DNA from: CAYTPI01 sp964439625 | Lineage (GTDB): Bacteria > Chloroflexota > Anaerolineae > Aggregatilineales > UBA3940 | DNA: 64,000 nt | Direction of reading: 5' to 3' | Assembly: GCA_964439625.1 (NCBI GenBank) | Contig: CAYTPI010000003.1 | Span: forward strand, 1 to 64,000 | Shown here: positions 36,903 to 44,698 of the stretch, piece after piece | Numbering within the stretch: the first letter of the stretch is position 1 | Layout of the letters: each line of letters starts with the position of its first letter | Program-made: the position numbers and the translations under genes | The notes under the pieces: model-generated | What the model saw: only the letters and a program-made list of their open reading frames with translations | The model's database searches: none | What the model was told of the DNA's origin: nothing

Positions 36903-37973
36903 CTAAAGTTCTTTGAGCTGGGATAATGTATTGAAACTTGGGTTGAAGACACCGCGACCCCGACGCTTGTCTGCTTCAAGTTCGCCAATATACCGCAAGG
37001 TTGTCTTAACATCACTGTGGCCCAGGTTTTGTTGGATCGCAATTAGCTCCATATCAACATCGAATAGGCGTCGGGCGTATGTTCGACGACAATCATGCGG
37101 TCTAACGATTAACGTATCATTATTTGGCCCCGAAATTGGGTACCGTCTAAGTATTCTCTGAACTGAGCGCATGCTTAAGCGAGTCTTTCGCACTTTTTGA
37201 TCGCCATCACTCGTTGGTTTATATAGTCCGCGAAACACATACCCCTCTTCGATCTGCGCTTTCCGCAACCAAGCATCGACGAAGTGAAGACACCAATCCA
37301 TCTCGCCGTATGGAACTAAACGCGCTTTCATACCTTTACCATGTTGAACCCGAAGTGCAAGCTCGCCGCCCAAGTATTGGCGCATATCCTCTACCCTTAA
37401 ATTGCAAAGCTCGGCTTCGCGCAACCCAGTGCAAAGCAGAACCGAAATTGCGGCTACGTCTCTCAAACCTTGTAAGTCACTTATATTTGGGGAGTTAATC
37501 AGTTCTTCTGCTTGCCGAATTGTCAAACGAAGATGTTCAGAGTCGGCGCTGTCTTGGATTTTTATTACTTTGACATGTGACGTCGTTGGATGAATGGCGT
37601 TTTGCAACCGAACCAGAATTTCATCGACGTATGCTTTGCGATCTGCTGGGGACATACCATCAGGCAGCATTCCAAATAATAGGTCGCGCGAGTGATTATC
37701 ACGAAGAGCTTGATCATACGCACCGCGCACAGTTGAAAGGTAAGCACGAGCGCTAGTTGGTGAGAGGTCTCTTTCTTCCAAGAGATAGTCTCGCCAAGCA
37801 GCTAGATCGGGTTCAAACCAATTAAGATATTTTTCATCGAGCCAATCACAGAAGAGTTTCACGCGGCTGTTTTTGTCTTTTGCGCTGCGCTCACCTTCAG
37901 AAATTTGGTTCCGAAGTGGGTTCGGCTGCCGAACCGGCTGGGCGACTAGCGCTTGTGTTTGTTTATCAGTCAT
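36903..37973 (-). CDS. Tyrosine site-specific recombinase
   Basis: 356 residues. An N-terminal SAM-like core-binding domain (residues 35-125, DLSPTSARAYLSTVRGAYDQ) precedes the catalytic domain: Arg185 in TGLREAELCNL, a beta-hairpin Lys near 213 in HGKGMKAR, His293-x-x-Arg296 in PHDCRRTYARR, His319 in LGHSDVKTT and the nucleophile Tyr328 in LRYIGEL. All catalytic residues are present. The 35 bases before the ATG separate it from a lox-like palindrome, and tRNA-Leu lies 530 bases away. It may be an integrase of a lost element or a resident recombinase with its own site. No phage or plasmid genes adjoin it. Confidence 0.9.
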   Translation of the reverse strand: MTDKQTQALVAQPVRQPNPLRNQISEGERSAKDKNSRVKLFCDWLDEKYLNWFEPDLAAWRDYLLEERDLSPTSARAYLSTVRGAYDQALRDNHSRDLLFGMLPDGMSPADRKAYVDEILVRLQNAIHPTTSHVKVIKIQDSADSEHLRLTIRQAEELINSPNISDLQGLRDVAAISVLLCTGLREAELCNLRVEDMRQYLGGELALRVQHGKGMKARLVPYGEMDWCLHFVDAWLRKAQIEEGYVFRGLYKPTSDGDQKVRKTRLSMRSVQRILRRYPISGPNNDTLIVRPHDCRRTYARRLFDVDMELIAIQQNLGHSDVKTTLRYIGELEADKRRGRGVFNPSFNTLSQLKEL

Positions 37974-38008
37974 GTTTACACTTTCAGGACGTTTTACAGT
38001 GCTATTAT

Positions 38009-38058
38009 AGCGCTAAATTACGTCGTCTACGACCTATTAGACGACGTAATTTGGCGCT
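38009..38058. repeat. Lox-like inverted repeat: 21-bp arms, 8-bp spacer
   Basis: The left arm at 38009-38029 (agcgctaaattacgtcgtc plus ta) and the right arm at 38038-38058 are reverse complements with one mismatch in 21. The 8-base spacer cgacctat is asymmetric. Two inverted arms around a 6-8 base spacer is the core-site layout of tyrosine recombinases such as Cre and Flp, and the recombinase gene starts 36 bases away. No T-run follows on either side, so a terminator is unlikely. An operator for the recombinase gene is the other option. Confidence 0.7.
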
Positions 38059-38315
38059 AGCAGATGTTTATTATTTGGCTCAAAAGTTGCGCTTTGACCT
38101 GTTATATCGGTGCTAAACACATGCAACAACCCTGTTGATCTGGTATAATTTACAAACAACTGAACAACAAGTCGCTCACCCAATTTCAACACACTGAGTG
38201 GCGTTGAAACCATGCAATACTCAATAAATGCGGGGCGGGAATCCGGGTTAAGAACCAGACCTAAAGCCACGTTGACCGCAAGGTTCTTTCTGGGAGTTAT
38301 TGTTACGTTGAACAT
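38037..38315 (-). CDS. Doubtful 92-residue open frame
   Basis: The frame from ATG 38315 has protein-like composition (NVTITPRKNLAVNVALGLVL, SVLKLGERLVVQLFVNY) but no Shine-Dalgarno, and it ends inside the lox-like repeat. I recognise no family. It could be a remnant or chance. Confidence 0.25.
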   Translation of the reverse strand: MFNVTITPRKNLAVNVALGLVLNPDSRPAFIEYCMVSTPLSVLKLGERLVVQLFVNYTRSTGLLHVFSTDITGQSATFEPNNKHLLAPNYVV

Positions 38316-38463
38316 GTGCGACTTAATTATCTAATGGTGTTTCACCCCTAATTTCGCCTGATATCATTAAGCGAATGATTTTTGCTGCCCCAACGTTTTC
38401 ACCACCTAAAAATAACCTCATATACATAGACTGGTGCTATTGTACACCGCCCTGCCTAGCTTG

Positions 38464-38491
38464 TTGACAAAGTCAATTAGCCGAGTAAAAT
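38464..38491 (+). promoter_or_regulatory. Promoter of tRNA-Leu(CAG)
   Basis: TTGACA at 38464-38469 and TAAAAT at 38486-38491 with a 16-base spacer lie 16 bases before the mature tRNA start. Confidence 0.7.
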
Positions 38492-38506
38492 CTATCTACT
38501 TGTAAT

Positions 38507-38590
38507 GCCCAAGTGGCGGAATCGGTAGACGCGCTACGTTCAGGGCGTAGTGAGCTTAAGCTCGTGGGGGTTCGACTCCCTCCTTGGGCA
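38507..38590 (+). tRNA. tRNA-Leu(CAG)
   Basis: 84 nt with a 7-bp acceptor stem (gcccaag with cttgggc), anticodon arm ctacg-ttcaggg-cgtag giving CAG, a long variable arm, and the T arm ggggg-ttcgact-ccctc. Discriminator A; CCA is not encoded. Confidence 0.95.
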
Positions 38591-38711
38591 CTTGAAGTAG
38601 CCAATAAATAATTGGCTACTTTTCTTTTTCAGAGACTTGCCTTCTACTTAAAGGTTGACTAACCTATGTGTGCATCGTCTTTTTAGTTTCTTGCAAAGGA
38701 TAATCTACCGC

Positions 38712-39203
38712 GTGGCTGAAGAGCAAATGCAGCAGCAAAATACCGAACCCTCCCTACTCCAGAGACGGCGTTTTGGTGTTCGTCGGTTGCGGGTGCCACT
38801 AAGTAATACGCAAATCGTGTTGATCATTCTGCTTTTAGCTGGCGGCAGGTTGATTTATGATTTCAGTCAACGTGTCGTTGAAGGCCAAAATATGGTTGAG
38901 CAACAACGCTCGTTAGAAGCTGATCTATTAGCGCTTAAGCAAGAAAACTTTGAACTACGTGCTGCTAAAATCTACTATGATAGTGACGCTTACGTTGAAA
39001 CATGGGCGCATGATGATGGCAAAATGGTTCGGGACGGCGAAGTGTTGATAGTCCCACTTTATCAGCAGCCAGCATCACAAACATTTACCCCACCTCAAAA
39101 TAGCAACAACATTGAGCGGCTAAGCACGCAATCAATACCAACATGGCAAGTTTGGTGGCTGCTTTTCTTTGATGCCCCATCACCCCAACTTCCAGCTCAG
39201 TGA
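38712..39203 (+). CDS. FtsB/DivIC-like septum formation protein
   Basis: About 163 residues from GTG at 38712, which has AAAGGA upstream; the frame is open to 38655 but the extra residues are unlike the family. A basic N-terminus, one membrane segment (TQIVLIILLLAGGRLIYDF) and a following coiled coil (LEADLLALKQENFELRAAKI) give the FtsB/FtsL/DivIC layout, and WAHDDGKMVRDGEVLIVPL matches the family's end. Such proteins link the division ring to FtsQ and FtsW/FtsI. A Thr/Pro-rich tail with a Trp-rich end is extra. It begins a rightward row of five genes. Confidence 0.8.
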   Translation: MAEEQMQQQNTEPSLLQRRRFGVRRLRVPLSNTQIVLIILLLAGGRLIYDFSQRVVEGQNMVEQQRSLEADLLALKQENFELRAAKIYYDSDAYVETWAHDDGKMVRDGEVLIVPLYQQPASQTFTPPQNSNNIERLSTQSIPTWQVWWLLFFDAPSPQLPAQ

Positions 39204-39221
39204 GTTAGAAAAGTCATTGTT

Positions 39222-40484
39222 ATGGCGGCGACAAAACGAATAGCTATGCTCAGTATTCATTCCTCACCGGTTGCTGCGTTAGGTGGAAATAAAACCGGTG
39301 GTATGAACGTGTATGTTCGAGAATTAAGTGCTGCACTCAGTCAAATGGGGATAGATGTTGAGGTTTTTACGCGGAAGCAGCACCCAGATGCGCCAGAATG
39401 TGTGGAAATCAATGACTCAGTTCGCGTCAATTTTATTGAGGGTGGTCCGCCTACCCCAACAAAATCAACCGCCGAACAATTTCCATATATGCCGGCGGTC
39501 ACTGCTAATCTGTTACGTTTCGCAGAAGATCGTGCATGGCAGTTCGATGTTATCCACAGTCATTACTGGTTGTCCGGCGTCGTTGCAAAACAGCTAAAAG
39601 CAGCCTGGCGTATACCAGCAATCCAAATGTTTCATACGCTTGGCGAAATGAAAAACCGTATCGCGGCACCAGGCACACGTAACGACCCCCCACTCCGCAT
39701 TCAACAAGAACAAAAGATTGTTGATTTCTCAGATGTGCTAATCGCTGCCACGCCAGCCGAGCGAATTCAATTACTTTGGTTGTATGGGACGACGATGGAA
39801 AAAATCCGAATTATTTCGCCTGGTGTCGATCTTGAGAAGTTCTACCCCCTGCCTGAAACTGAGGCTAAAGCTGCTATTGGTGTGCCCGCTGACAAACATA
39901 TGATTCTATTTGTTGGTCGCATTGAGCGGTTGAAAGGCATTGATCATTTAATTCATGCTGTGGGATTACTTCGCGAAACCGCGCCAGAACTAAGTGATGC
40001 CTTGAAACTATTTATTGTAGGTGGGAATCTTGATGAGCGGTCAAACCCTACGACTGAAATGGGTCGTCTTAACGCTTTAGTTGACTCATTAGCGTTAGAG
40101 CAGTCAGTTCAATTCCTCGGCGCTCGCGACCAGGAAAACCTTCAAGCATATTATTGCGCCTCGGATGCAGTGATTATGCCATCACACTATGAGTCGTTTG
40201 GAATGGTCGCACTAGAAGCGATGGCTTGTGGTACACCTGTCGTTGCATCGGAAGTCGGCGGGCTTGCGTATTTGGTTCACGATGGCATTAACGGTTTCCA
40301 TGTCCCTGACCGTGACCCGACTGAATTGGCTCAAAAAATTCAAATGTTGCTAGAGATGCCCGCTTTACGAAAAGAATTGTCGGTAAACGCAGTAACTTAT
40401 GCGCGTAAATACAGTTGGCAATCTGTCGCAGAGAAAATAGTTGCCGTCTATGAGGAAGTCTTGACGTTATCGCCTGGAGGTTGA
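39222..40484 (+). CDS. GT4-family glycosyltransferase, MshA-like
   Basis: 420 residues of the GT-B fold. The start (SPVAALGGNKTGGMNVYVREL) holds the Gly-rich acceptor loop of MshA and sucrose-phosphate synthase-like enzymes; HSHYWLSG follows. The donor side has LFVGRIERLKGIDHLIHAV and SHYESFGMVALEAMACGTPV with the E-x7-E motif, then ASEVGGLAYLV. MshA itself uses UDP-GlcNAc and inositol phosphate, but no other mycothiol genes are in the window, so the real acceptor is unknown. Confidence 0.88.
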   Translation: MAATKRIAMLSIHSSPVAALGGNKTGGMNVYVRELSAALSQMGIDVEVFTRKQHPDAPECVEINDSVRVNFIEGGPPTPTKSTAEQFPYMPAVTANLLRFAEDRAWQFDVIHSHYWLSGVVAKQLKAAWRIPAIQMFHTLGEMKNRIAAPGTRNDPPLRIQQEQKIVDFSDVLIAATPAERIQLLWLYGTTMEKIRIISPGVDLEKFYPLPETEAKAAIGVPADKHMILFVGRIERLKGIDHLIHAVGLLRETAPELSDALKLFIVGGNLDERSNPTTEMGRLNALVDSLALEQSVQFLGARDQENLQAYYCASDAVIMPSHYESFGMVALEAMACGTPVVASEVGGLAYLVHDGINGFHVPDRDPTELAQKIQMLLEMPALRKELSVNAVTYARKYSWQSVAEKIVAVYEEVLTLSPGG

Positions 40485-40490
40485 TCAACT

Positions 40491-40817
40491 ATGTCCGACG
40501 TTATGCCTACGAACATTACACATAATAAAAAAACGCATACCTTAGATATTACTTGGGCTGATGGTCGCCAAAGCGTGTACTCACTTGATGCCTTACGAGC
40601 TGCGTGTCCTTGTGCCTCTTGCCGAGGCGGACATGAAAACATGGGTGAAAAGCATCAGCCCGATCTCCGGATACCAGTTAACTCCCACGTTGATTTAGAG
40701 AATCTGCAGCTAGTGGGTAACTATGCGCTCCAAATGTGGTGGAGTGACGGTCATAACTCTGGTATTTTCACTTGGAAATTTCTACGCCGAGTTGACCCTG
40801 CTGTCCAAGGCGAATAG
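40491..40817 (+). CDS. DUF971 domain protein
   Basis: 108 residues. DUF971, the N-terminal domain of gamma-butyrobetaine hydroxylase-like proteins, is seen in HTLDITWADGRQSVYSLDAL, the cysteine motif RAACPCASCRGG and the end NYALQMWWSDGHNSGIFTW. The CxCxxC part can bind a metal or Fe-S. In bacteria the lone domain is often near Fe-S or P-loop genes; its role is unclear. It sits 6 bases after the glycosyltransferase and 2 before the HAD gene. Confidence 0.85.
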   Translation: MSDVMPTNITHNKKTHTLDITWADGRQSVYSLDALRAACPCASCRGGHENMGEKHQPDLRIPVNSHVDLENLQLVGNYALQMWWSDGHNSGIFTWKFLRRVDPAVQGE

Positions 40818-40819
40818 TC

Positions 40820-41419
40820 GTGAGCTTGATTTTTAGCGCTGTCATTTTTGATTGGGGCGGTGTGTTTCAGCAGACCGCGGATTATACGCCACGTCATCGT
40901 TGGGATGACCGACTCGGTTTCCCCCATGGCACTATTGAAGCTCGTATGTTTAATTCTGATACATGGCGTGATACTCAACTTGGATTATTGTCTACTGATG
41001 AGCATTGGCAGCGCTTTGGGAGATCACTCGGCCTATCCGCAAAAGATGCTGATCAATTGCAGTCGGATTTTTTCGCAGGCGATGTTATCTCGGAAAGCGT
41101 TAAAAAAATTGCACGCCGCCTGAAGCTGGCAGGAGTTCCGACGGCACTGATGAGTAACAATTATCGCGAGCTCGACCAGCACATTGAAGCCATTGGGTGT
41201 GGACCGTTGTTTGATGCGCTTATTATTTCGGCGTGTATTGGCGTCATGAAGCCCGACCCCGCTGCTTATTATCCTGCACTCAAAGCTGTGAAAGTTATCC
41301 CCGCTGAAACAGTTTTCGTTGACGACAATGCCGTCAACGTCGACGCGGCAAAGGCCATGGGTATGCAAACGATTCTCTACACTAAAAACGCGAATTTAGA
41401 ACAAATCTTCTTTGGCTAG
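40820..41419 (+). CDS. HAD-superfamily hydrolase
   Basis: 199 residues from GTG at 40820. Motif I is VIFDWGGV with nucleophile Asp11, where the second Asp of the usual DxD is Gly, as in the YihX/epoxide-hydrolase-like HAD group. Motif II is ALMSNN, the Lys is in VMKPDPAAYYPAL and motif IV is VFVDDNAVNVDAA. It probably removes phosphate from a small molecule; lack of the acid/base Asp may alter the reaction. Confidence 0.87.
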   Translation: MSLIFSAVIFDWGGVFQQTADYTPRHRWDDRLGFPHGTIEARMFNSDTWRDTQLGLLSTDEHWQRFGRSLGLSAKDADQLQSDFFAGDVISESVKKIARRLKLAGVPTALMSNNYRELDQHIEAIGCGPLFDALIISACIGVMKPDPAAYYPALKAVKVIPAETVFVDDNAVNVDAAKAMGMQTILYTKNANLEQIFFG

Positions 41420-41502
41420 CACTTTATCTTCCCAATTGACGTACCCCTACCCCATTGACTACCATCTCTGACGATGAACCGACTTAATTGAAGGAGTACA
41501 CC

Positions 41503-43110
41503 ATGGCTGAGAAAGCCGCAATTCCGGCAGGTATGCGGGATATTCTCCCAGAGCAAATGCTTAAGCGACAGTATGTTATTGATGTTATTAAACAGGTCTT
41601 TGAGCAATTTGGGTTTGAACCACTTCAAACATCTGCTATCGAACGTGCGGAAACTTTGCTCGGAAAATATGGTGAGGATGCGGAGAAATTGATCTACCGA
41701 GCTTGGTTTGACCGACCAAGCGGAGATTATGCGCTCCGCTATGATTTGTCTGTTCCCTTAGCACGAGTTGCCGCAATGTACGATCAAGAAATCGCTCGCC
41801 CATTTAAGCGCTACCAGATCGCACCTGTATGGCGAGCGGACAAACCTGCCAAAGGTCGTTACCGTGAGTTTTTTCAATGCGATGCAGATATTGTCGGCTC
41901 TAGTAGTATGATGGCAGACGCTGAAGTCATTGCCGTCGTATATTATGCACTGAGCCGCCTTGGTTTCACTGGGTTCGATATCTCAATTAACAATCGTAAA
42001 GTATTAGATGGGATCGCCCAGTACGCTGGTGTTCCCGAAGGTATTCGGCCCGGCTTATACCGTTCGATTGATAAGTTTGACAAAATTGGTTTGGATGGCG
42101 TTCGGCGCGAATTGATGATGGTTGGTGTACCGACCGACTCTCAGCAACCATTACAGCACACCCTGCTCCTTGGCATCCAAGGTAAAATTGCAGATGGTGA
42201 TATCTTCACACATTTGGTCGAGACTGAACAGGTTGACGAAGAGTTAGCGCGTGCCGTCGATGATGAACTAGCAGCCTTAATCAAAGTAGGACAAAACGCC
42301 AATATTCCTGGCGGTCAACTTCAGTCGTATACCAATCAAATGGTTGGCGAGCTCGCACCCCAGGTGCGCGGCTTTTATGGTGAAAGCCTATTGATGATAC
42401 CCATAACTGTCGTGGACAAATTGCTGGAGTTACTTCAGGTGACAGGTGAGACAGATGCCGTCATTGATCAACTGTTAACTCTCATGAATGATATCGATAT
42501 TGCCGTCGAAGGATTATCTGAACTGCAAGAGTTGTTCCAATATCTCGACGCTATGAGTGTGCCGCCAGAGGCATACAAATTGAACTTTGCTATGGTGCGA
42601 GGTTTGTCTTACTATACTGGCCCTATTGTAGAGGTGACTGTAACAGAACCGAAAGCTATGCCTAGTATCACAGGTGGTGGACGCTACGATAACTTAATTG
42701 GCCTATTTTCTGAGACTACCTACCCCATCGTCGGCATAAGCCTTGGTATTGAACGCATCATTGACGCTATGGACGAGCTCAATATGTTCCCTGAGGATAT
42801 TCGTTCCTCGACGGCGAAAGTTCTAGTGACAACTTTCAACGCTGAGACTGCATTGGCATCTTTGAACGCCGTCACTGACTTGCGTAGGTCTAATATAAAC
42901 GCCAGCTTATACTTCGATCATGCTGACTCACTTGGCGAGCAGTTTGGGTACGCAGCGAATAAAGGCATTCCGTTTGTGGTGATTATTGGCCCAGATGAAA
43001 TAGAGGCGAATCAGGTGACAATCAGAAGGCTTGGCAAGACACGCAAAGATAGCATAGAAAAAATCGTTGGCCGTGAGGCGTTGGTTGGTGCGATCCTTAA
43101 TTGGGAGTAA
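41503..43110 (+). CDS. hisS: Histidyl-tRNA synthetase, eukaryote/archaea-like type
   Basis: 535 residues from ATG at 41503 with AAGGAG seven bases before; a TTG 5 codons upstream is less likely. Class II motifs: motif 1 near RDILPEQML, ALRYDLSVPLARV, motif 2 loop KGRYREFFQCDADIVG, the histidine-A region MVRGLSYYTGPIVEV and motif 3 GISLGIERIID, then the anticodon-binding domain. The motif 2 loop (QCDADIVG rather than the QLGVE of E. coli type) and length place it with the second HisRS group found in eukaryotes and archaea. About 240 extra residues lie between motif 2 and motif 3. The tRNA-His gene is 400 bases downstream. Confidence 0.93.
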   Translation: MAEKAAIPAGMRDILPEQMLKRQYVIDVIKQVFEQFGFEPLQTSAIERAETLLGKYGEDAEKLIYRAWFDRPSGDYALRYDLSVPLARVAAMYDQEIARPFKRYQIAPVWRADKPAKGRYREFFQCDADIVGSSSMMADAEVIAVVYYALSRLGFTGFDISINNRKVLDGIAQYAGVPEGIRPGLYRSIDKFDKIGLDGVRRELMMVGVPTDSQQPLQHTLLLGIQGKIADGDIFTHLVETEQVDEELARAVDDELAALIKVGQNANIPGGQLQSYTNQMVGELAPQVRGFYGESLLMIPITVVDKLLELLQVTGETDAVIDQLLTLMNDIDIAVEGLSELQELFQYLDAMSVPPEAYKLNFAMVRGLSYYTGPIVEVTVTEPKAMPSITGGGRYDNLIGLFSETTYPIVGISLGIERIIDAMDELNMFPEDIRSSTAKVLVTTFNAETALASLNAVTDLRRSNINASLYFDHADSLGEQFGYAANKGIPFVVIIGPDEIEANQVTIRRLGKTRKDSIEKIVGREALVGAILNWE

Positions 43111-43203
43111 GTGTCTGAGGTTGAGCATATAAAAACTTTTTCTTATGCTCAACGTACAATAATATAGATGACCAGCACGATCATAAAATTCGAGGTAAAG
43201 AGA

Positions 43204-43452
43204 ATGTCTGAAGATGAAGCAAATGATTTTGGCACACATGCAAAGAAAGCACTGGATGCACGCCGCCGCCAGATAGAGACGCTGCTGCCAGATGGTTTTA
43301 TCGAAAATGGCCGTGAAGCTGATCGCGAAACCTTGCTCGCATTGAGTGCGCTTGTGCAAAATGTGGCTAATCGGATTGAAGAAATAGGCAATGCCGAAGG
43401 TACAAAGCCTAAGCCGCGTTCAGCACGGAAGGCAAAGGTACAAGTCGAATAA
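43204..43452 (+). CDS. Small charged protein of unknown function
   Basis: 82 residues from ATG at 43204, with GAGGTAAAGAG upstream. A helical, charged chain (NDFGTHAKKALDARRRQIET, LLALSALVQNVANRIEEIGN) ends in a Lys/Pro/Ala-rich tail (KPKPRSARKAKVQVE). No family recognised. A terminator follows, so it is transcribed on its own or with hisS. Confidence 0.6.
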   Translation: MSEDEANDFGTHAKKALDARRRQIETLLPDGFIENGREADRETLLALSALVQNVANRIEEIGNAEGTKPKPRSARKAKVQVE

Positions 43453-43478
43453 CGTTATATATAATTCGTATGGAACTA

Positions 43479-43505
43479 AAAATGCCGCTTTGTTGGCGGC
43501 ATTTT
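43479..43505 (+). terminator. Intrinsic terminator
   Basis: aaaatgccgc (43479-43488) pairs with gcggcatttt (43496-43505), ending in a T-run, 27 bases after the small charged protein. Confidence 0.85.
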
Positions 43506-43513
43506 CCTTTGAG

Positions 43514-43585
43514 AGTGGATGGTGGGACTTGAACCCACAACCTCCTGGACCACAACCAGGCGCTCCACCATTGAGCTACATCCAC
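43514..43585 (-). tRNA. tRNA-His(GTG) lacking encoded G-1 and C73
   Basis: Acceptor stem gtggatg with catccac, D arm gctc/gagc, anticodon arm cctgg-ttgtggt-ccagg with GTG, T arm gtggg-ttcaagt-cccac. The base before G1 is T and the discriminator is T. Nearly all bacteria encode G-1 opposite C73 in this tRNA, so both identity bases are missing from the DNA. Confidence 0.9.
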
Positions 43586-43627
43586 AATTAAAAGAAAGTA
43601 TATCGTGTGGATACAGAATGCCGCAAG

Positions 43628-44698
43628 CTAATCTAAGGCAGGTGCTCCCGTTCTATCATCATCCGGCACTGGTGTTGAAGTGTCTGTCTCCGTTTCGCCG
43701 TCAACTTGCTCCACGGACTGAGCATCTGACTGCTCTTCGTTGTTGTTTTCTTCTTCACTAGACTGCCGCGGTGGCAGCTGTGGTGGCGCAGCAAATCCAG
43801 GCGTTAATGCGAACCAGCGAATTGGGTCGATAGGGTTGCCGTCAACAATAATCTCGAAGTGGAGATGGGGGCCATTAATACGACCAGTAGCACCTGCCAA
43901 GCCAAGAAGCTCTCCTTGTCGAATATGTTCTCCTTCTTTAACGACAATTTCCGAGAGATGTGCATATTGGGAATAGATACCTAACCCATGGTGAATAATC
44001 ACAACGTTACCGCGTACATCAAACAATTCAGCGCTAACAACAATGCCGTCAGCTGATGCTAATACGCTTTCGCCTATCCGCCTACGAAAATCTGCACCTG
44101 TATGATAGGCTTGCCAGATGCCACCATTATAGGTTCGGTCACCGCCAAAACCAGACGTAACAATGCCGCCAGGAACAGGGACGGCGAATGGAAAATCGAC
44201 ACCACTTTGGCGAGATTGTGTCGCATAGATTTCGTCTAAATGCTCGACTTCCGCTTCGTTGAGGCTTGGTTCGAGGAGGGGAATAAGGCTAAACGGTAAC
44301 GCGACGATTTCTTCAGGGTAACTAAAGTCGAGGATTGTAATTGTTTCCGTACGGTTGAGTTGCTCACCAGTGATATTATTCACCACATCTACTACTAATG
44401 TATAGTCTCCCGCAGGCTCATTAAAGTTAAAGGAGAAAGTCGCCATATAAGCTTCGCCTGTCCACGCAACGAGTAAAGGTTTGTTGTTTAGTGTCGCCGT
44501 CACATTAAGTGGATAGCCACCATTTACAGTGATCATACCTGCTTGAGCTGGCCTCATCACAGTGGGCGTGATGCTGATGCTAACTGTTGGGGCAATTGGT
44601 TGTGCACTGGCTACCATCACATTTAAAGAAGATAAAACGACGCTTAGGGTAGCGAAGAGCTTTACTAGATATTGCGTTCTAATATTAAGTTTCCCCAT
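43628..44698 (-). CDS. Secreted M23-family metallopeptidase
   Basis: 356 residues. A signal peptide or anchor (residues 8-31, LVKLFATLSVVLSSLNVMVA) is followed by an Ig-like part (residues 35-130) and the LytM/M23 domain: zinc ligands in AYHTGADF and HLHFEI, with VVIIHHGLGIYSQYAHLSEI between. An acidic Ser/Thr-rich tail closes the chain. It cuts peptidoglycan cross-links or binds cell-wall peptides outside the membrane. The first 34 bases overlap the end of the hyuA-like gene, so they are probably co-transcribed. Confidence 0.9.
   Translation of the reverse strand: MGKLNIRTQYLVKLFATLSVVLSSLNVMVASAQPIAPTVSISITPTVMRPAQAGMITVNGGYPLNVTATLNNKPLLVAWTGEAYMATFSFNFNEPAGDYTLVVDVVNNITGEQLNRTETITILDFSYPEEIVALPFSLIPLLEPSLNEAEVEHLDEIYATQSRQSGVDFPFAVPVPGGIVTSGFGGDRTYNGGIWQAYHTGADFRRRIGESVLASADGIVVSAELFDVRGNVVIIHHGLGIYSQYAHLSEIVVKEGEHIRQGELLGLAGATGRINGPHLHFEIIVDGNPIDPIRWFALTPGFAAPPQLPPRQSSEEENNNEEQSDAQSVEQVDGETETDTSTPVPDDDRTGAPALD

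Larger units (their letters stand above)
37974..38506. other. Intergenic region between recombinase and tRNA-Leu
   Basis: 533 bases with the lox-like palindrome at 38009-38058, a doubtful 92-codon frame, a small palindrome atcatt/aatgat at 38363-38379 followed by a T-run, and the tRNA promoter at 38464-38491. It may hold the trace of an integrated element, but no second att-like site is visible in the window. Confidence 0.5.

Noticed and set aside
38363..38379. Small atcatt/aatgat palindrome as terminator
   Set aside because: The stem is AT-rich and short, with no gene clearly ending before it.
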